Below are positions 43,392-51,814 of a DNA stretch of 64,000 nucleotides, piece by piece. The stretch is from positions 186,001-250,000 of the forward strand of contig JAZKFT010000001.1 of assembly GCA_040386335.1 (NCBI GenBank). The letters run 5' to 3'. The notes under the pieces are model-generated. The model saw only the letters and a program-made list of their open reading frames with translations. It was not told the origin of the DNA and did not search any database. The translations under genes were made by a program, and so were the position numbers. Every line of letters starts with the position of its first letter. Within the stretch, counting starts at the first letter, position 1. The stretch is from JAZKFT01 sp040386335. Lineage in GTDB: Bacteria > Bacteroidota > Bacteroidia > Chitinophagales > Chitinophagaceae.

Positions 43392-43916
43392 TTGAGCAAT
43401 GCTGACAACATAAAAACCAGTTTCACATTTCCCAAGGCCGAGCATCTTAAAAGCCGGAAGGCCATTGAGCAATTGTTTAAAACAGGGAAGACGTTTTTTA
43501 TACGGCCGTATAAGGTGTTTTATCAAATGGTGGGGGAAGGCGAAGGCAGTCAGCCGTCAGCCGCCGACCGTCAACCGCAGGAGCATCAAGTTGATGCAGG
43601 ATTGCCAATCTATGATAGCTCCTTGCCTATTGAACCGTTGCCAATTGCTCATTGTCCATTGTCCATCGCCCTCCAGGCTGGTTTTGCAGTTTCTACCCGA
43701 AATTTTAAACATGCTGTAGACCGTAACCGTGTAAAACGCATTGGAAGAGAAGCCTATCGCCTGAACAAAGGGCAGTTAATGGATAAGGTTTCCGAAAAGA
43801 AAATGCAATTGCAGGTTTTCTTCGTGTATACCGACAAAACATTGCCGAAGTTTGGCGAAGCCGAAGAAAAAATGAAAAGTTGCCTCAATAAACTCATGGC
43901 AATCATTAGTAAATAA
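43392..43916 (+). CDS. rnpA: Ribonuclease P protein component with insertion
   Basis: 174 aa, against about 120-135 for most RnpA. The N-terminal FPKAEHLKSRKAIEQLFKTGKTF strand-helix and the RNR motif (KHAVDRNRVKRIGREAYR) are intact. Between FYQMV (residue 47) and LQAGFAVSTRNF (from 94) is an extra segment of about 45 residues (GEGEGSQPSAAD... LPIAHCPLSIA) encoded by short degenerate DNA repeats (43533-43667). The start codon appears to be TTG at 43392. RnpA binds RNase P RNA and assists tRNA 5' maturation. The insert lies in a loop next to the central beta-sheet. Confidence 0.93.
   Translation: MSNADNIKTSFTFPKAEHLKSRKAIEQLFKTGKTFFIRPYKVFYQMVGEGEGSQPSAADRQPQEHQVDAGLPIYDSSLPIEPLPIAHCPLSIALQAGFAVSTRNFKHAVDRNRVKRIGREAYRLNKGQLMDKVSEKKMQLQVFFVYTDKTLPKFGEAEEKMKSCLNKLMAIISK
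43533..43667 (+). repeat. Word-repeat insertion inside rnpA
   Basis: Within rnpA the DNA contains short degenerate words: GTCAGCC/GTCAGCCG/CCGTCAACCG in the first third and ATTGTCC/ATTGCTC in the last third. The total length is a multiple of three, so the frame is kept. The words resemble intergenic word arrays elsewhere in the window (for example the GTCGAC words before murI). Confidence 0.6.
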
Positions 43917-43963
43917 AAGACGGGGTGTTGTGTTAGTGGCAATTTAATCGATGACTTTTCAAT

Positions 43964-44170
43964 ATGCCAGAATATTTTTTCCATATTATCCCTTTGACCA
44001 TATTTGGAATTCCTCTCTTTTATTTGAGTAAGAATTTTTTAAGAAAGCATATTAAGACGCCGAAAAAACACCTTTTAGCTTCCCTTGCAATGGCATTTGT
44101 ATTATCGGTTGGAGTTTATGCTGTTTTGATATTGATATTTGCAATTCACATGCTTTCGGATGAATTTTAG
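43964..44170 (+). CDS. Small two-TM membrane protein
   Basis: 68 aa, two hydrophobic helices (IIPLTIFGIPLFYLS and LLASLAMAFVLSVGVYAVLI) separated by a basic loop (RKHIKTPKKH). It is between rnpA and yidD. Not recognised. Confidence 0.6.
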   Translation: MPEYFFHIIPLTIFGIPLFYLSKNFLRKHIKTPKKHLLASLAMAFVLSVGVYAVLILIFAIHMLSDEF

Positions 44171-44226
44171 CTAACAACCCAATCATCAGCATTAACAGCC
44201 AACTCCGGCTCCCGGGGTTTTAGAAT

Positions 44227-44505
44227 ATGAAAGATTGTTGTAAAGATGCCCTTCCCCCTTCAGCTGCACCAAAGCGAAGCATGCTGATGACTGTGCTGTC
44301 TTTCCCATTCATTGCCCTTATAAAATTGTACCAGTGGATCATTTCTCCATTACTTGGTCCCAGCTGTAGATATACCCCTACCTGCAGCCAGTACGGGCTG
44401 GAAGCATTTAAAAAATATGGCCCGATAAAAGGCTTTTGGCTTACCCTCAAACGCATTGCCAGTTGTAATCCATGGGGTGGCAGCGGGCATGATCCTGTAC
44501 CATGA
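44227..44505 (+). CDS. yidD: Membrane protein insertion efficiency factor
   Basis: 92 aa, YidD family. Shows PFIALIKLYQWIISPLLGPSCRYTPTCSQYGLEAF, here identified by its three Cys (SCRYTPTCSQY and SCNPWGG) and amphipathic helix. It aids membrane protein insertion with YidC. The position near rpmH-rnpA is typical. The N-terminal 20 residues vary between species. Confidence 0.95.
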   Translation: MKDCCKDALPPSAAPKRSMLMTVLSFPFIALIKLYQWIISPLLGPSCRYTPTCSQYGLEAFKKYGPIKGFWLTLKRIASCNPWGGSGHDPVP

Positions 44506-44580
44506 GGAAGCCGGGGAAATGCTCAATCCCGCAATGAGCGCATAGGTGTCAAGCCAATTTTGCAAAACGGAGGGTGTGGC

Positions 44581-44794
44581 GGCGGGGTTTTCACAAGCGG
44601 CTTCTTGAAAATTTCGACAATTTACCGTGAAACCCCGACGTGTGAGCATCCGCGAAAATTTTAAACCACAACTTCAGAAGTACCAAACTTCCTTATTTTC
44701 AAACGTATGGGTGACCAATGTCATAGTTGCATCCAACGTCGGGGTTTCACAGCAGCCACTGATAATTCAGTGCGACCTCTGTGAAAACCCCGCC
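44581..44794. repeat. Four-box nested inverted repeat
   Basis: Outer arms GGCGGGGTTTTCACA (44581-44595) and TGTGAAAACCCCGCC (44780-44794) are perfect 15-bp complements. Inner arms GTGAAACCCCGACGT (44627-44641) and ACGTCGGGGTTTCAC (44736-44750) are also perfect 15-bp complements. All four boxes share CGGGGTTT(T)CAC in alternating orientation. Could be a MITE-like element, a structured RNA or a protein-binding array. Confidence 0.7.
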
Positions 44795-44976
44795 GGGGCA
44801 AATTAAAATATTCAACTAAAATTCTTTTAAAACCCCACCAATAAAGGGAAGAACGAGATTGTATCAAAATTAGCTTGACGCCAGTGCGCAATAAGGGGAC
44901 AAGTAACTCAAAAAGGCAATTTTCAATTTCAAAAATGCCTTTTGAGCAAATTGTTCTTTGTGTTGCGGCTCAATAC

Positions 44977-45003
44977 AAAAGCCCCCCGAAAATATCAGGG
45001 GGC
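44977..45003 (-). terminator. Terminator of the outer-membrane receptor gene
   Basis: Stem GCCCCC (44981-44986) with GGGGGC (44998-45003); on the minus strand it is followed by TTTTG. It is located 60 bp after the stop codon. Confidence 0.75.
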
Positions 45004-45062
45004 TGTTATCAATCAGTAAAATCTTGTTTAAACCCAGAACGGGATATTAAGCATTTCCGGGA

Positions 45063-47519
45063 TTAATTGCCACCCGGGCCACTGCTTCCACCACTCTTAA
45101 TACGTTTGCTTTCGTCTTCTGCCCCGGTTTTGCGCTGGCGGGAACCGCTTACCGTGCTCTTACCAAAGCGATAGCTGAAATTGATCCGGAACTGGTTGCT
45201 TTCCCAGCCACCATTACCGGTGAAAATAACACCTGCAAATCGGCTTTCCGCTCTCCAACGCATGGTTTTAGCTACGTCGGTCCAGCCCAGTTTAATAGTA
45301 CCTTTGTCCTGCAACACCAATTTCTGCAATCCTATGTCGAAGCCGCCCATAGATTTGGTTTTAAATGTACCACCCCAAATACCTGGGCCGCTAAACCAGC
45401 CACTTAACTCAGCTGTAAGCCCCTTGGCAATGTTGAAAGTATTTTGACCATAAAGATTATAGTTAAGCACATTCAGGTCAATTCTTTTACCATCATCAAA
45501 TGTGGCTTTGTACATGCTGTAGTTCACATTTACGTTCAGGTAAGCATTCCACCATTTGGCTACAGGAACAGGTGAGCCAATGTTGAGGCTGATAATATCC
45601 TGGTTGGCCAGGTTCCTGTTGGTGATATATGATTTTGTTTTGTCAGCTGTATCTGTAAGCTGTGTGATCAGATCTTTTACATGAGAAAATCCGAGTGTGG
45701 TGGTAAGCATGTATTTGTACACATGGCTTATTTCGAAGCTATTGGCGTACTGCGGACGTAAAAACGCGTTTCCTTTTTCGTAGGTAAGTTCATCCAGTTT
45801 GTTCTCAAACGGGTTTAGATCCTGGTAAGAAGGGCGCTGTATACGGCGGCTGTACGTAAGGTTAAAAGAGTTGCTCTGGTTGGCAGCAAAAGACAAGGCG
45901 CCACTTGGGAAGAAATCGGTGTAGTTGCGTTTTACATTGTCTTCTGGTTTTGCCTGTTTGTAGCTGGTAAGATTTCCTTCGCTCTGTGTGTTTTCCATAC
46001 GTAAGCCCGCCTGGAGAGTCCATTTCTGGCCAAAGGCACGGTTGTAATTTACGTATAAGGCATTTACATTCTCTTTGTAAGTAAACTTGTTGCTGCGATC
46101 GGTATTGAATTTATCCACGCCATTTATTACATCCCAGAAATCGAAGGTGTTTTTGGTTTTCACATTGCTGTATTTAGCACCAAAACCCAATTTGCCAGTG
46201 CCTAGTTTTTGTTCGTAATCTGCTTTGGCAGTAATAATATCAATATCTATCGGTGTGTTGTTTTTGAAAACCGTTCTGATAACACTTCCATTTGGATACA
46301 GGTATTCATTAGGCTGGAAGCTATTGGTGCGGCCACGGAACGTACCATAATCCACATCCACGTTTAATTCATGTCCGCTGGTATCAGCGTACCGGTAGTT
46401 TGCATTATAGTTAAGGTTGTTGCGGGTAGCGGGTAACGTGTTTTGTGCCAACAATGTACGCGACAGAACACCTGTGCTTATTGGACTGATAGGCGTTTTG
46501 CTGTCGCTCGTGCTTTTGCCGTCACTCAGGTTGCCGGTAACAATTACACCAAAAGTGTTCTTGCTATTGATAAAGAAATCGGCTCCAGCCTTGAAGTTAT
46601 GATTGGCATTGTCGTTCCATTGTTTAGAGCGGGTATCGTAAATACTGTCCGCCTGTTGACGGTGAAAATTGAAATCGCTCTGGTTGATACCAAAACCGTT
46701 GCTGTAGTTACCGAAGAAATTGGCTTTTTTGGTACGGTAATTCATACTAAGGCTATTCATCGTTTTCGGGGTAACGCCAAACATCATGCCCACAGAAAGA
46801 TTTCCATTGAAGCCAACAAGCTTGCTCTTTTTTAGCCTGATATTGATGATACCTGCATTACCACTGGCGTCGTACTTGGCAGAGGGATTGGTAATAAATT
46901 CAATGGCTTCAATATCGGCACTGTTCATGCTGCGAAGCATGGCTGCCAGGTCTTTATTATCCATCTGGCTTGGGCGGCCGTCTATGTAAATCCTTACACC
47001 GGTCTTGCCTTTTACGCTGATATTATCGTCTTTATCTACCACTACGCCCGGCGATTTTTGCAGCAACTCCATAGCATTACTTCCGGTGGCATTAATACTG
47101 GCTTCCACGTTGAGCACCATTTTGTCGGCACGCATTTCCACTAATGGTTTTTTTGCCTTTACAGTTACGCCACCAAGGTCTTTGGAAGCTATCTGCAAGG
47201 TAGTTAGTGGCATGTCTGTCGCTTTTCCTTCAGCCGTCGTAAACACTGCAGAAGTCGAGTTGGTAAAACCTACGGAACTAACAGTAATAAAATAAGAACC
47301 GGCTGGCATATTGATAAATTCATATTTACCATCGCCATTGGTTACATCGGTTTTTACCAGGGAAGAGTCTTTGGATTTTTGCAGCAATACGGTTGCTGCG
47401 GCTTGCGGTTTGCCTTTGTCGTCGTTAACGGTGCCTTTTATATTGGCGCCTGTTTGTTTGGCAAAACTGCCGGAATAGATAAGCATCATTCCAAGCAGCA
47501 GGGTGATCATTTTTCTCAT
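45063..47519 (-). CDS. Outer-membrane beta-barrel receptor (CarboxypepD_reg + plug)
   Basis: 818 aa. Signal peptide (ITLLLGMMLIYSGSFA), then an N-terminal carboxypeptidase-regulatory-like beta-sandwich (about 25-105: GTVNDDKGKPQAAATVLLQ), a plug domain (about 125-220: LQKSPGVVVDKDDNISVKG, VRIYIDGRPSQM), and a C-terminal barrel of the OMP_b-brl_3 type. A Gly/Ser-rich end follows the barrel. A TonB box cannot be assigned. It may take up a substrate or act in signalling; no susD gene is adjacent, so no polysaccharide role can be assumed. Confidence 0.9.
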   Translation of the reverse strand: MRKMITLLLGMMLIYSGSFAKQTGANIKGTVNDDKGKPQAAATVLLQKSKDSSLVKTDVTNGDGKYEFINMPAGSYFITVSSVGFTNSTSAVFTTAEGKATDMPLTTLQIASKDLGGVTVKAKKPLVEMRADKMVLNVEASINATGSNAMELLQKSPGVVVDKDDNISVKGKTGVRIYIDGRPSQMDNKDLAAMLRSMNSADIEAIEFITNPSAKYDASGNAGIINIRLKKSKLVGFNGNLSVGMMFGVTPKTMNSLSMNYRTKKANFFGNYSNGFGINQSDFNFHRQQADSIYDTRSKQWNDNANHNFKAGADFFINSKNTFGVIVTGNLSDGKSTSDSKTPISPISTGVLSRTLLAQNTLPATRNNLNYNANYRYADTSGHELNVDVDYGTFRGRTNSFQPNEYLYPNGSVIRTVFKNNTPIDIDIITAKADYEQKLGTGKLGFGAKYSNVKTKNTFDFWDVINGVDKFNTDRSNKFTYKENVNALYVNYNRAFGQKWTLQAGLRMENTQSEGNLTSYKQAKPEDNVKRNYTDFFPSGALSFAANQSNSFNLTYSRRIQRPSYQDLNPFENKLDELTYEKGNAFLRPQYANSFEISHVYKYMLTTTLGFSHVKDLITQLTDTADKTKSYITNRNLANQDIISLNIGSPVPVAKWWNAYLNVNVNYSMYKATFDDGKRIDLNVLNYNLYGQNTFNIAKGLTAELSGWFSGPGIWGGTFKTKSMGGFDIGLQKLVLQDKGTIKLGWTDVAKTMRWRAESRFAGVIFTGNGGWESNQFRINFSYRFGKSTVSGSRQRKTGAEDESKRIKSGGSSGPGGN

Positions 47520-47938
47520 AGGTTGGTTTGTTTGGTGTTGTTTTTTAGGTAATTTTTTTTCCGAACGGATAGTCGGTGATTTATTTAGAAAGGTTGTTTA
47601 TATATCGTTTTTAAATAGTGGCTTTTGAACGCACAAAGTTATCCGGGTGTTACAGCGGGGGCACATGTGATTAAGATAAACGGCCCTAATGATGTACGAA
47701 ATGATGGAAGGCAATTAGGCTCTATGAACGTTAACCTATGTTAACAGATTCCGTAAAAATAAAATGTCGTTCCACATGTTTATGTGATATCATTCTTGCC
47801 ATAAGTGGTTAAAATGAGGTGATATGAAATGAGGCAATACCCCACTAAATTTTTAAAAGTTGGCGAAGGTAGGGGTTAACTGTCTTAAACCATGCCGTAT
47901 TTACCTACTTTCGTTGTCGGGCTAATTTCAGTTTTTTT
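47520..47938. other. Divergent intergenic region
   Basis: 419 bp between divergent genes, A+T-rich, with a -7 element for the receptor gene (47634-47641) and a long leader of about 110 bp. The plus-strand sigma-like gene has TACTTTCG (imperfect -7) just before its start. No gene or repeat is seen. Confidence 0.6.
47634..47641 (-). promoter_or_regulatory. -7 promoter element of the receptor gene
   Basis: TAACTTTG on the minus strand, an exact TAnnTTTG match about 115 bp before the ATG. No -33 box at a normal distance. Confidence 0.38.
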
Positions 47939-48343
47939 ATGATAGACAATTATGCAGGCAACGGCGTAGGCCAAAGTATTCTACCATCTGTTAAGGGTGG
48001 TGGCCAGGCGGCTTTTGAAAACCTGTACGATGTTTATTCAGCTCCTCTGTTGGGAGTCATTGCAAAAATAACCGGAGCGGGCAAAATCGCTGAAGATGTA
48101 CTACAACAGGCATTCCTGGAAATATGGCAAAAACGGGAAATGCACGACGATTCCAAAGAGCGCATTTTTACCTGGATGATTAAAATAGCTGTAAAAGTTG
48201 CGATGCTGGCAGCAAGGCCGGGGAATCTGAATGCAGGGGGTGAAATCGCAGCATTAAAAAATCTCGTATATGGTGTGCTCGAAGCCGGAAGTAAACCAGA
48301 TCTCTATGAAAAGCAACGGTCAATAGTGGTTTCAAATATTTAA
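47939..48343 (+). CDS. Sigma-70 region 2-only protein
   Basis: 134 aa. The middle part (about 25-90) is a recognisable sigma region 2: AFENLYDVYSAPLLGVIAKI, AEDVLQQAFLEIWQK, ERIFTWMIKIAVKVAM. After this the protein ends within 45 residues, with no helix-turn-helix region 4 and no space for one before the next gene. Normal ECF factors are 160-200 aa. It is followed after 29 bp by a cupin anti-sigma-like gene, so it may be a truncated or divergent regulator. It may still bind core RNA polymerase. Confidence 0.72.
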   Translation: MIDNYAGNGVGQSILPSVKGGGQAAFENLYDVYSAPLLGVIAKITGAGKIAEDVLQQAFLEIWQKREMHDDSKERIFTWMIKIAVKVAMLAARPGNLNAGGEIAALKNLVYGVLEAGSKPDLYEKQRSIVVSNI

Positions 48344-48372
48344 TCTTGATAAAACAACGGAGCAGGAGTAGC

Positions 48373-48984
48373 ATGACAAACATTAAGGCATTTATTGAAT
48401 CTGGCATACTGGAAAGTTATGTGTTGGGCATGGCCACTGTGGAAGAGATGGCTGAAGTGAACCTGATGGCGGAGCAGCACGATGCAATCCGTAATGAAAT
48501 AAACCAGATAAGCGATGCCCTGGAACAATATGCACTTGCACATGCTATCGAGCCCAATGCTACTATTAAGCCTTTTTTGTTAGCCACGCTGGATTACACC
48601 GACCGCATCGAAAATGGCGAAGCACCCACTTTCCCTCCCGAACTACACGAAGGCGCCTTGATACAGGACTACGCCGCCTGGCTGGAACGTGATGACATGG
48701 TATTACCTGCTGGTTTCAAAGATCTGCATGCCAAAATTATCGGCTACACGCCCAAAGCCATTTCAGCTATTGTATGGATAAAAGAGATGGCACCACAGGA
48801 AGTACACGACGATGAGTACGAAAAATTCCTGATCGTTGAAGGCAGTTGTGATATTACGATCGGCAACGATGTTCATCACCTGGTGGCTGGCGATTATTTA
48901 GCCATACCACTTCACGTGAATCATAGTTTACAAATAACTTCCCATGTTCCCTGTAAAGTGATTTTACAAAGAATAGCGGCTTGA
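48373..48984 (+). CDS. Cupin-domain anti-sigma-like protein (ChrR type)
   Basis: 203 aa. The N-terminal helical part (FIESGILESYVLGMATVEEM) resembles the anti-sigma domain of ChrR/RskA-type proteins, and the C-terminal part is a cupin barrel (EVHDDEYEKFLIVEGSCDI, GDYLAIPLHVNHSL) in which His and Glu residues could bind metal. I use the ATG at 48373, preceded by GGAG, instead of an upstream alternative. The upstream neighbour is the region 2-only sigma-like protein, the expected partner. Confidence 0.78.
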   Translation: MTNIKAFIESGILESYVLGMATVEEMAEVNLMAEQHDAIRNEINQISDALEQYALAHAIEPNATIKPFLLATLDYTDRIENGEAPTFPPELHEGALIQDYAAWLERDDMVLPAGFKDLHAKIIGYTPKAISAIVWIKEMAPQEVHDDEYEKFLIVEGSCDITIGNDVHHLVAGDYLAIPLHVNHSLQITSHVPCKVILQRIAA

Positions 48985-49015
48985 TTTATTGGCGCCAGCT
49001 CAATGATTGTTTAAT

Positions 49016-49366
49016 TTAATCAACGGTTGAGAAAACCGCTACCGTTCTTTTACCAAATCCTCCTAATTTCTTAAGTACCTCTTTTGTTGCCGCCTCATGT
49101 ACGGACGTCATAACCACACCGTTAAAGGAAGCATCGCTGATGCTTACCTCAGTTCCGTCCCAGGTACTTACCCATATAAACCTGCCGGGGGCGGTTGCAT
49201 CTTTCAGGAGTTTTTGGTCCTTTAAGTTGGAGATAGTGATCCTTGTTAAGCCTTTGTAGGTTTTTTTAAAATAGGGCATGCATGTTTCGGTCATGAATTT
49301 GATAAAATCATCTTCGTTCGTTGTGGGTTTCAGTTTAATGGCATCGTGCCGGATAAGTGCGGACAT
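49016..49366 (-). CDS. Small conserved hypothetical protein
   Basis: 116 aa using the ATG at 49366 (a longer frame would start at 49408). The pattern IKFMTETCMPYFKKTYKGLTRITISNL, RFIWVSTWDG and VLKKLGGFGKRTVAVF looks like a ferredoxin-like alpha-beta barrel (dimeric alpha-beta-barrel monooxygenase/EthD group), but I cannot name it. No signal peptide. Its neighbours are unrelated. Confidence 0.65.
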   Translation of the reverse strand: MSALIRHDAIKLKPTTNEDDFIKFMTETCMPYFKKTYKGLTRITISNLKDQKLLKDATAPGRFIWVSTWDGTEVSISDASFNGVVMTSVHEAATKEVLKKLGGFGKRTVAVFSTVD

Positions 49367-49521
49367 GATCAAGGAGTTTTTTAGTGATAGAAATGAAGGT
49401 TTTCTCAAAAAACTTGTTTATAAAGATACAGCCGGATGATGGGTGTTGCAATAGCAGCCGGATGATTAAATGATGGGATTGGTGACACCAGTTCTACAAT
49501 TTTCACATGATTTGTCAGCGC

Positions 49522-50181
49522 TTACTGTAAACTGCCGGGCCCCCGATTTTCTTTTTTGAAAGCGTCTATTTCACCAAGGAAATCGGTAGCATCTACGATG
49601 GTTTTGCCACCAAAACTGTTTTCAAAATTCCTTATCCATTTGCGCCTTTTATTCGTGGGCGCCAATGCCTTGTATATCCAGACAGACAGGATTAGGAATG
49701 CAAGTGCGACGCCAAGCGTAAAGCACATCCCTGTAATATTTTCATACATAGACGGGTGTATGAACCAGGTACAATAAAAAGGTGCCTGCAGCACCAGTAT
49801 CCGCCCGGTTTGGTTCAATGAGGAGCGAACAGAAGCCAGCTTTTCCTGGGTTTCAGTAATGCTTCCTGCAAGGTTTATCCTTCTTATATGCACCACGCTG
49901 ATGACGTAAGCAATTACGGCGTATAGGTTAAACAGCAGGATAGCACCCACAGATATCGTAAACCAAAGATTGTGCAGCGAATTATACACCAACACGGCTA
50001 AAAAGGCTACCCACAGTACCCCCAATACGATGCCCACCACCTGGGTTCGTACAAACGCGTTGATCTTTGCGCTGGCTTTTTGGGTTTGTAATTGTTCAAA
50101 ATGGCGAAGGTTCAACACCAGTAGTTTATCCAGTTTTTGGTCGTAGGCCTGCCACATTTGTTTCAGTTCAATGTCTTCCAT
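49522..50181 (-). CDS. Multi-TM protein, probable anti-sigma factor
   Basis: 219 aa. A cytoplasmic N-terminal helix (MEDIELKQMWQAYDQKLDKLL) is followed by four transmembrane segments (VVGIVLGVLWVAFLAVLVY, FTISVGAILLFNLYAVIAYVISV, LVLQAPFYCTWFIH, MCFTLGVALAFLILSVWIY) and a charged C-terminal tail. It begins one base after the sigma gene, so it is the likely membrane regulator of that sigma factor, a common arrangement in Bacteroidota. Confidence 0.72.
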   Translation of the reverse strand: MEDIELKQMWQAYDQKLDKLLVLNLRHFEQLQTQKASAKINAFVRTQVVGIVLGVLWVAFLAVLVYNSLHNLWFTISVGAILLFNLYAVIAYVISVVHIRRINLAGSITETQEKLASVRSSLNQTGRILVLQAPFYCTWFIHPSMYENITGMCFTLGVALAFLILSVWIYKALAPTNKRRKWIRNFENSFGGKTIVDATDFLGEIDAFKKENRGPGSLQ

Positions 50182-50182
50182 G

Positions 50183-50686
50183 TTAATTGTATTGGGTTGA
50201 AAATTTTTGTTTTAATTTTTCTTTGATGCGGCTGATTTTGGTGGCCACATTGCTTTCGCTGATACCAATAATGTCGGCTATTTCGCGGTAGCTGTTTTCT
50301 TCCAGGTATAGGATCATCAATGCCCGGTCGAGCTCTTTTAGCTCGTTGATGAATCGCTGCAGCAGACTGATGTTCACTTCTGTCATGCCGTCATCGTCAG
50401 CTATATCTTCCAGCTCTATTAAATGCACTGATGGCGATACATTACTGTTGTGCTTTTTGCTGCTGCGGTAAAAGGAAATGGCGGTATTTAATGCAATGCG
50501 GTACATCCATGTAGAAAATTTATAACTGTCGTTATAGTTGCTGAAGGATTTCCATAGTTGATAGATGATTTCCTGGGCCAGGTCTTCGATATCATTCCTG
50601 CTTTTGCAATAGGCATGGCAAATTTTGTAGATAATGCGTTTGTGATGCTGTACCTGTTGTAAAAAGGTTTCTTTGTCGGGCTGCAT
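50183..50686 (-). CDS. ECF sigma factor
   Basis: 167 aa. Region 2: IYKICHAYCKSRNDIEDLAQEIIYQLWKSF, with FSTWMYRIALNTAISFYR; region 4: ALMILYLEENSYREIADIIGISESNVATKISRIKEKL with a complete helix-turn-helix. It is the first gene of a pair with the membrane protein 1 bp downstream. The trigger is not visible. Confidence 0.92.
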   Translation of the reverse strand: MQPDKETFLQQVQHHKRIIYKICHAYCKSRNDIEDLAQEIIYQLWKSFSNYNDSYKFSTWMYRIALNTAISFYRSSKKHNSNVSPSVHLIELEDIADDDGMTEVNISLLQRFINELKELDRALMILYLEENSYREIADIIGISESNVATKISRIKEKLKQKFSTQYN

Positions 50687-50780
50687 ATTGTTTATTCGTG
50701 CTGAAATAATTTTCTTTTTACATTATTCGTAATGCTTCTTCAAAAATCACATTTTTTGAGGGGATTATTTTTTCGACACA

Positions 50781-50812
50781 TGTAGGAACACGCCCCGAGG
50801 CGTGTTCCTACA
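50781..50812. repeat. Perfect 14-bp stem hairpin
   Basis: TGTAGGAACACGCC (50781-50794), a CCGA loop and GGCGTGTTCCTACA (50799-50812). It lies between divergent sigma and FkbM genes, so it is not placed as a terminator. It is REP-like. Confidence 0.6.
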
Positions 50813-50846
50813 AAATCCATCATCTTCGCAGTAATAGAAACAGTAA

Positions 50847-51752
50847 ATGTCCCCCAGCCCAAAAGATGCATTGATAACTGCCCTTGAGCATTGTGAACGC
50901 CTTGCGGCTGGCCGGTGGTGGAAGCGGCTGTTCCATGCTCCCTTGTCTTTTATCAAAGCCATTGGCAGCCGCTCATTTCTGCAACCATTTTTTAAAGATG
51001 GCATTGACACAAAAGCCGTTAGTTTTTTTGGCCGTGAAATGGATATACGCCTGCCGGCTGCCACAGATATTTACCTAACAGGTTGCAAAAGCCATCCGTC
51101 AGAAATACGGTTGGCAAAATGGATGATCAACAACATTCAGCCGGGTTGGGACACTATGGATGTTGGGGCACATTTTGGGTACTATACCTTGTTGCTGCAC
51201 GAGCTTACGGGCCCCCATGGAAAAACGATAGCTTTCGAACCATCGCGGCTGGCGTTTGAAAAGCTTACGCTCAATGTGGCAAAACAGGATCGCATTTTGG
51301 CCATCAACCTTGGTGCAGGCAGTATTACAGGCAAGCAGCTACTGGCCGAAAGGGGCACACGGTCGTCAGAATCCAATAGCTTCTTCGACCTGGCCGGGGC
51401 CCGGACCATACTTGCTGCGATCGTTAAACTCGACGACTGGATACAGGAACATGCTATTATCCCAAAATTCATTAAGGTGGATGTGGAAGGCGGGGAATGG
51501 GAATTGGTAAAAGGCGCATCAGCACTGCTGTTTCTCTACCATCCCATTATTGCCATGGAAATTAGAACCGTGCATTTTGAGGAATCTTACTATCCCGCCA
51601 TTGAATGGCTGAAAGCCAATGGATACAGGATGTACAGTCTTGCTGCAGATGGTGGTTTAATGCATTGCGGAGATGCCTGGAGTTACCTGCAAAGCGGCAA
51701 TACCCACAGCGATAATTTTTTATTTATTGCTAAAAGGAGAGGGGGAAATTGA
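50847..51752 (+). CDS. FkbM family methyltransferase
   Basis: 301 aa. SAM-binding motif I in WDTMDVGAHFGYYTLLLHEL, then KTIAFEPSRLAFEKL, and the FIKVDVEGGEWELVKG motif typical of FkbM. These enzymes O-methylate sugars or secondary metabolites. It stands alone here, so the substrate is unknown. The C-terminal part is intact. Confidence 0.92.
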   Translation: MSPSPKDALITALEHCERLAAGRWWKRLFHAPLSFIKAIGSRSFLQPFFKDGIDTKAVSFFGREMDIRLPAATDIYLTGCKSHPSEIRLAKWMINNIQPGWDTMDVGAHFGYYTLLLHELTGPHGKTIAFEPSRLAFEKLTLNVAKQDRILAINLGAGSITGKQLLAERGTRSSESNSFFDLAGARTILAAIVKLDDWIQEHAIIPKFIKVDVEGGEWELVKGASALLFLYHPIIAMEIRTVHFEESYYPAIEWLKANGYRMYSLAADGGLMHCGDAWSYLQSGNTHSDNFLFIAKRRGGN

Positions 51753-51814
51753 GTTGTCATCTTTCAAACCCAAATTCCTGCTTTGAAACGGTTTACGAAG
51801 TAACAGGGGAGACT

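Larger units (their letters stand above)
44506..45062. other. Intergenic region with nested inverted repeats
   Basis: A 557-bp non-coding stretch between yidD and the convergent receptor gene. It holds a four-box nested inverted repeat (44581-44794), an A+T-rich hairpin (44907-44946) and a terminator (44977-45003). No gene is seen. Confidence 0.75.
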
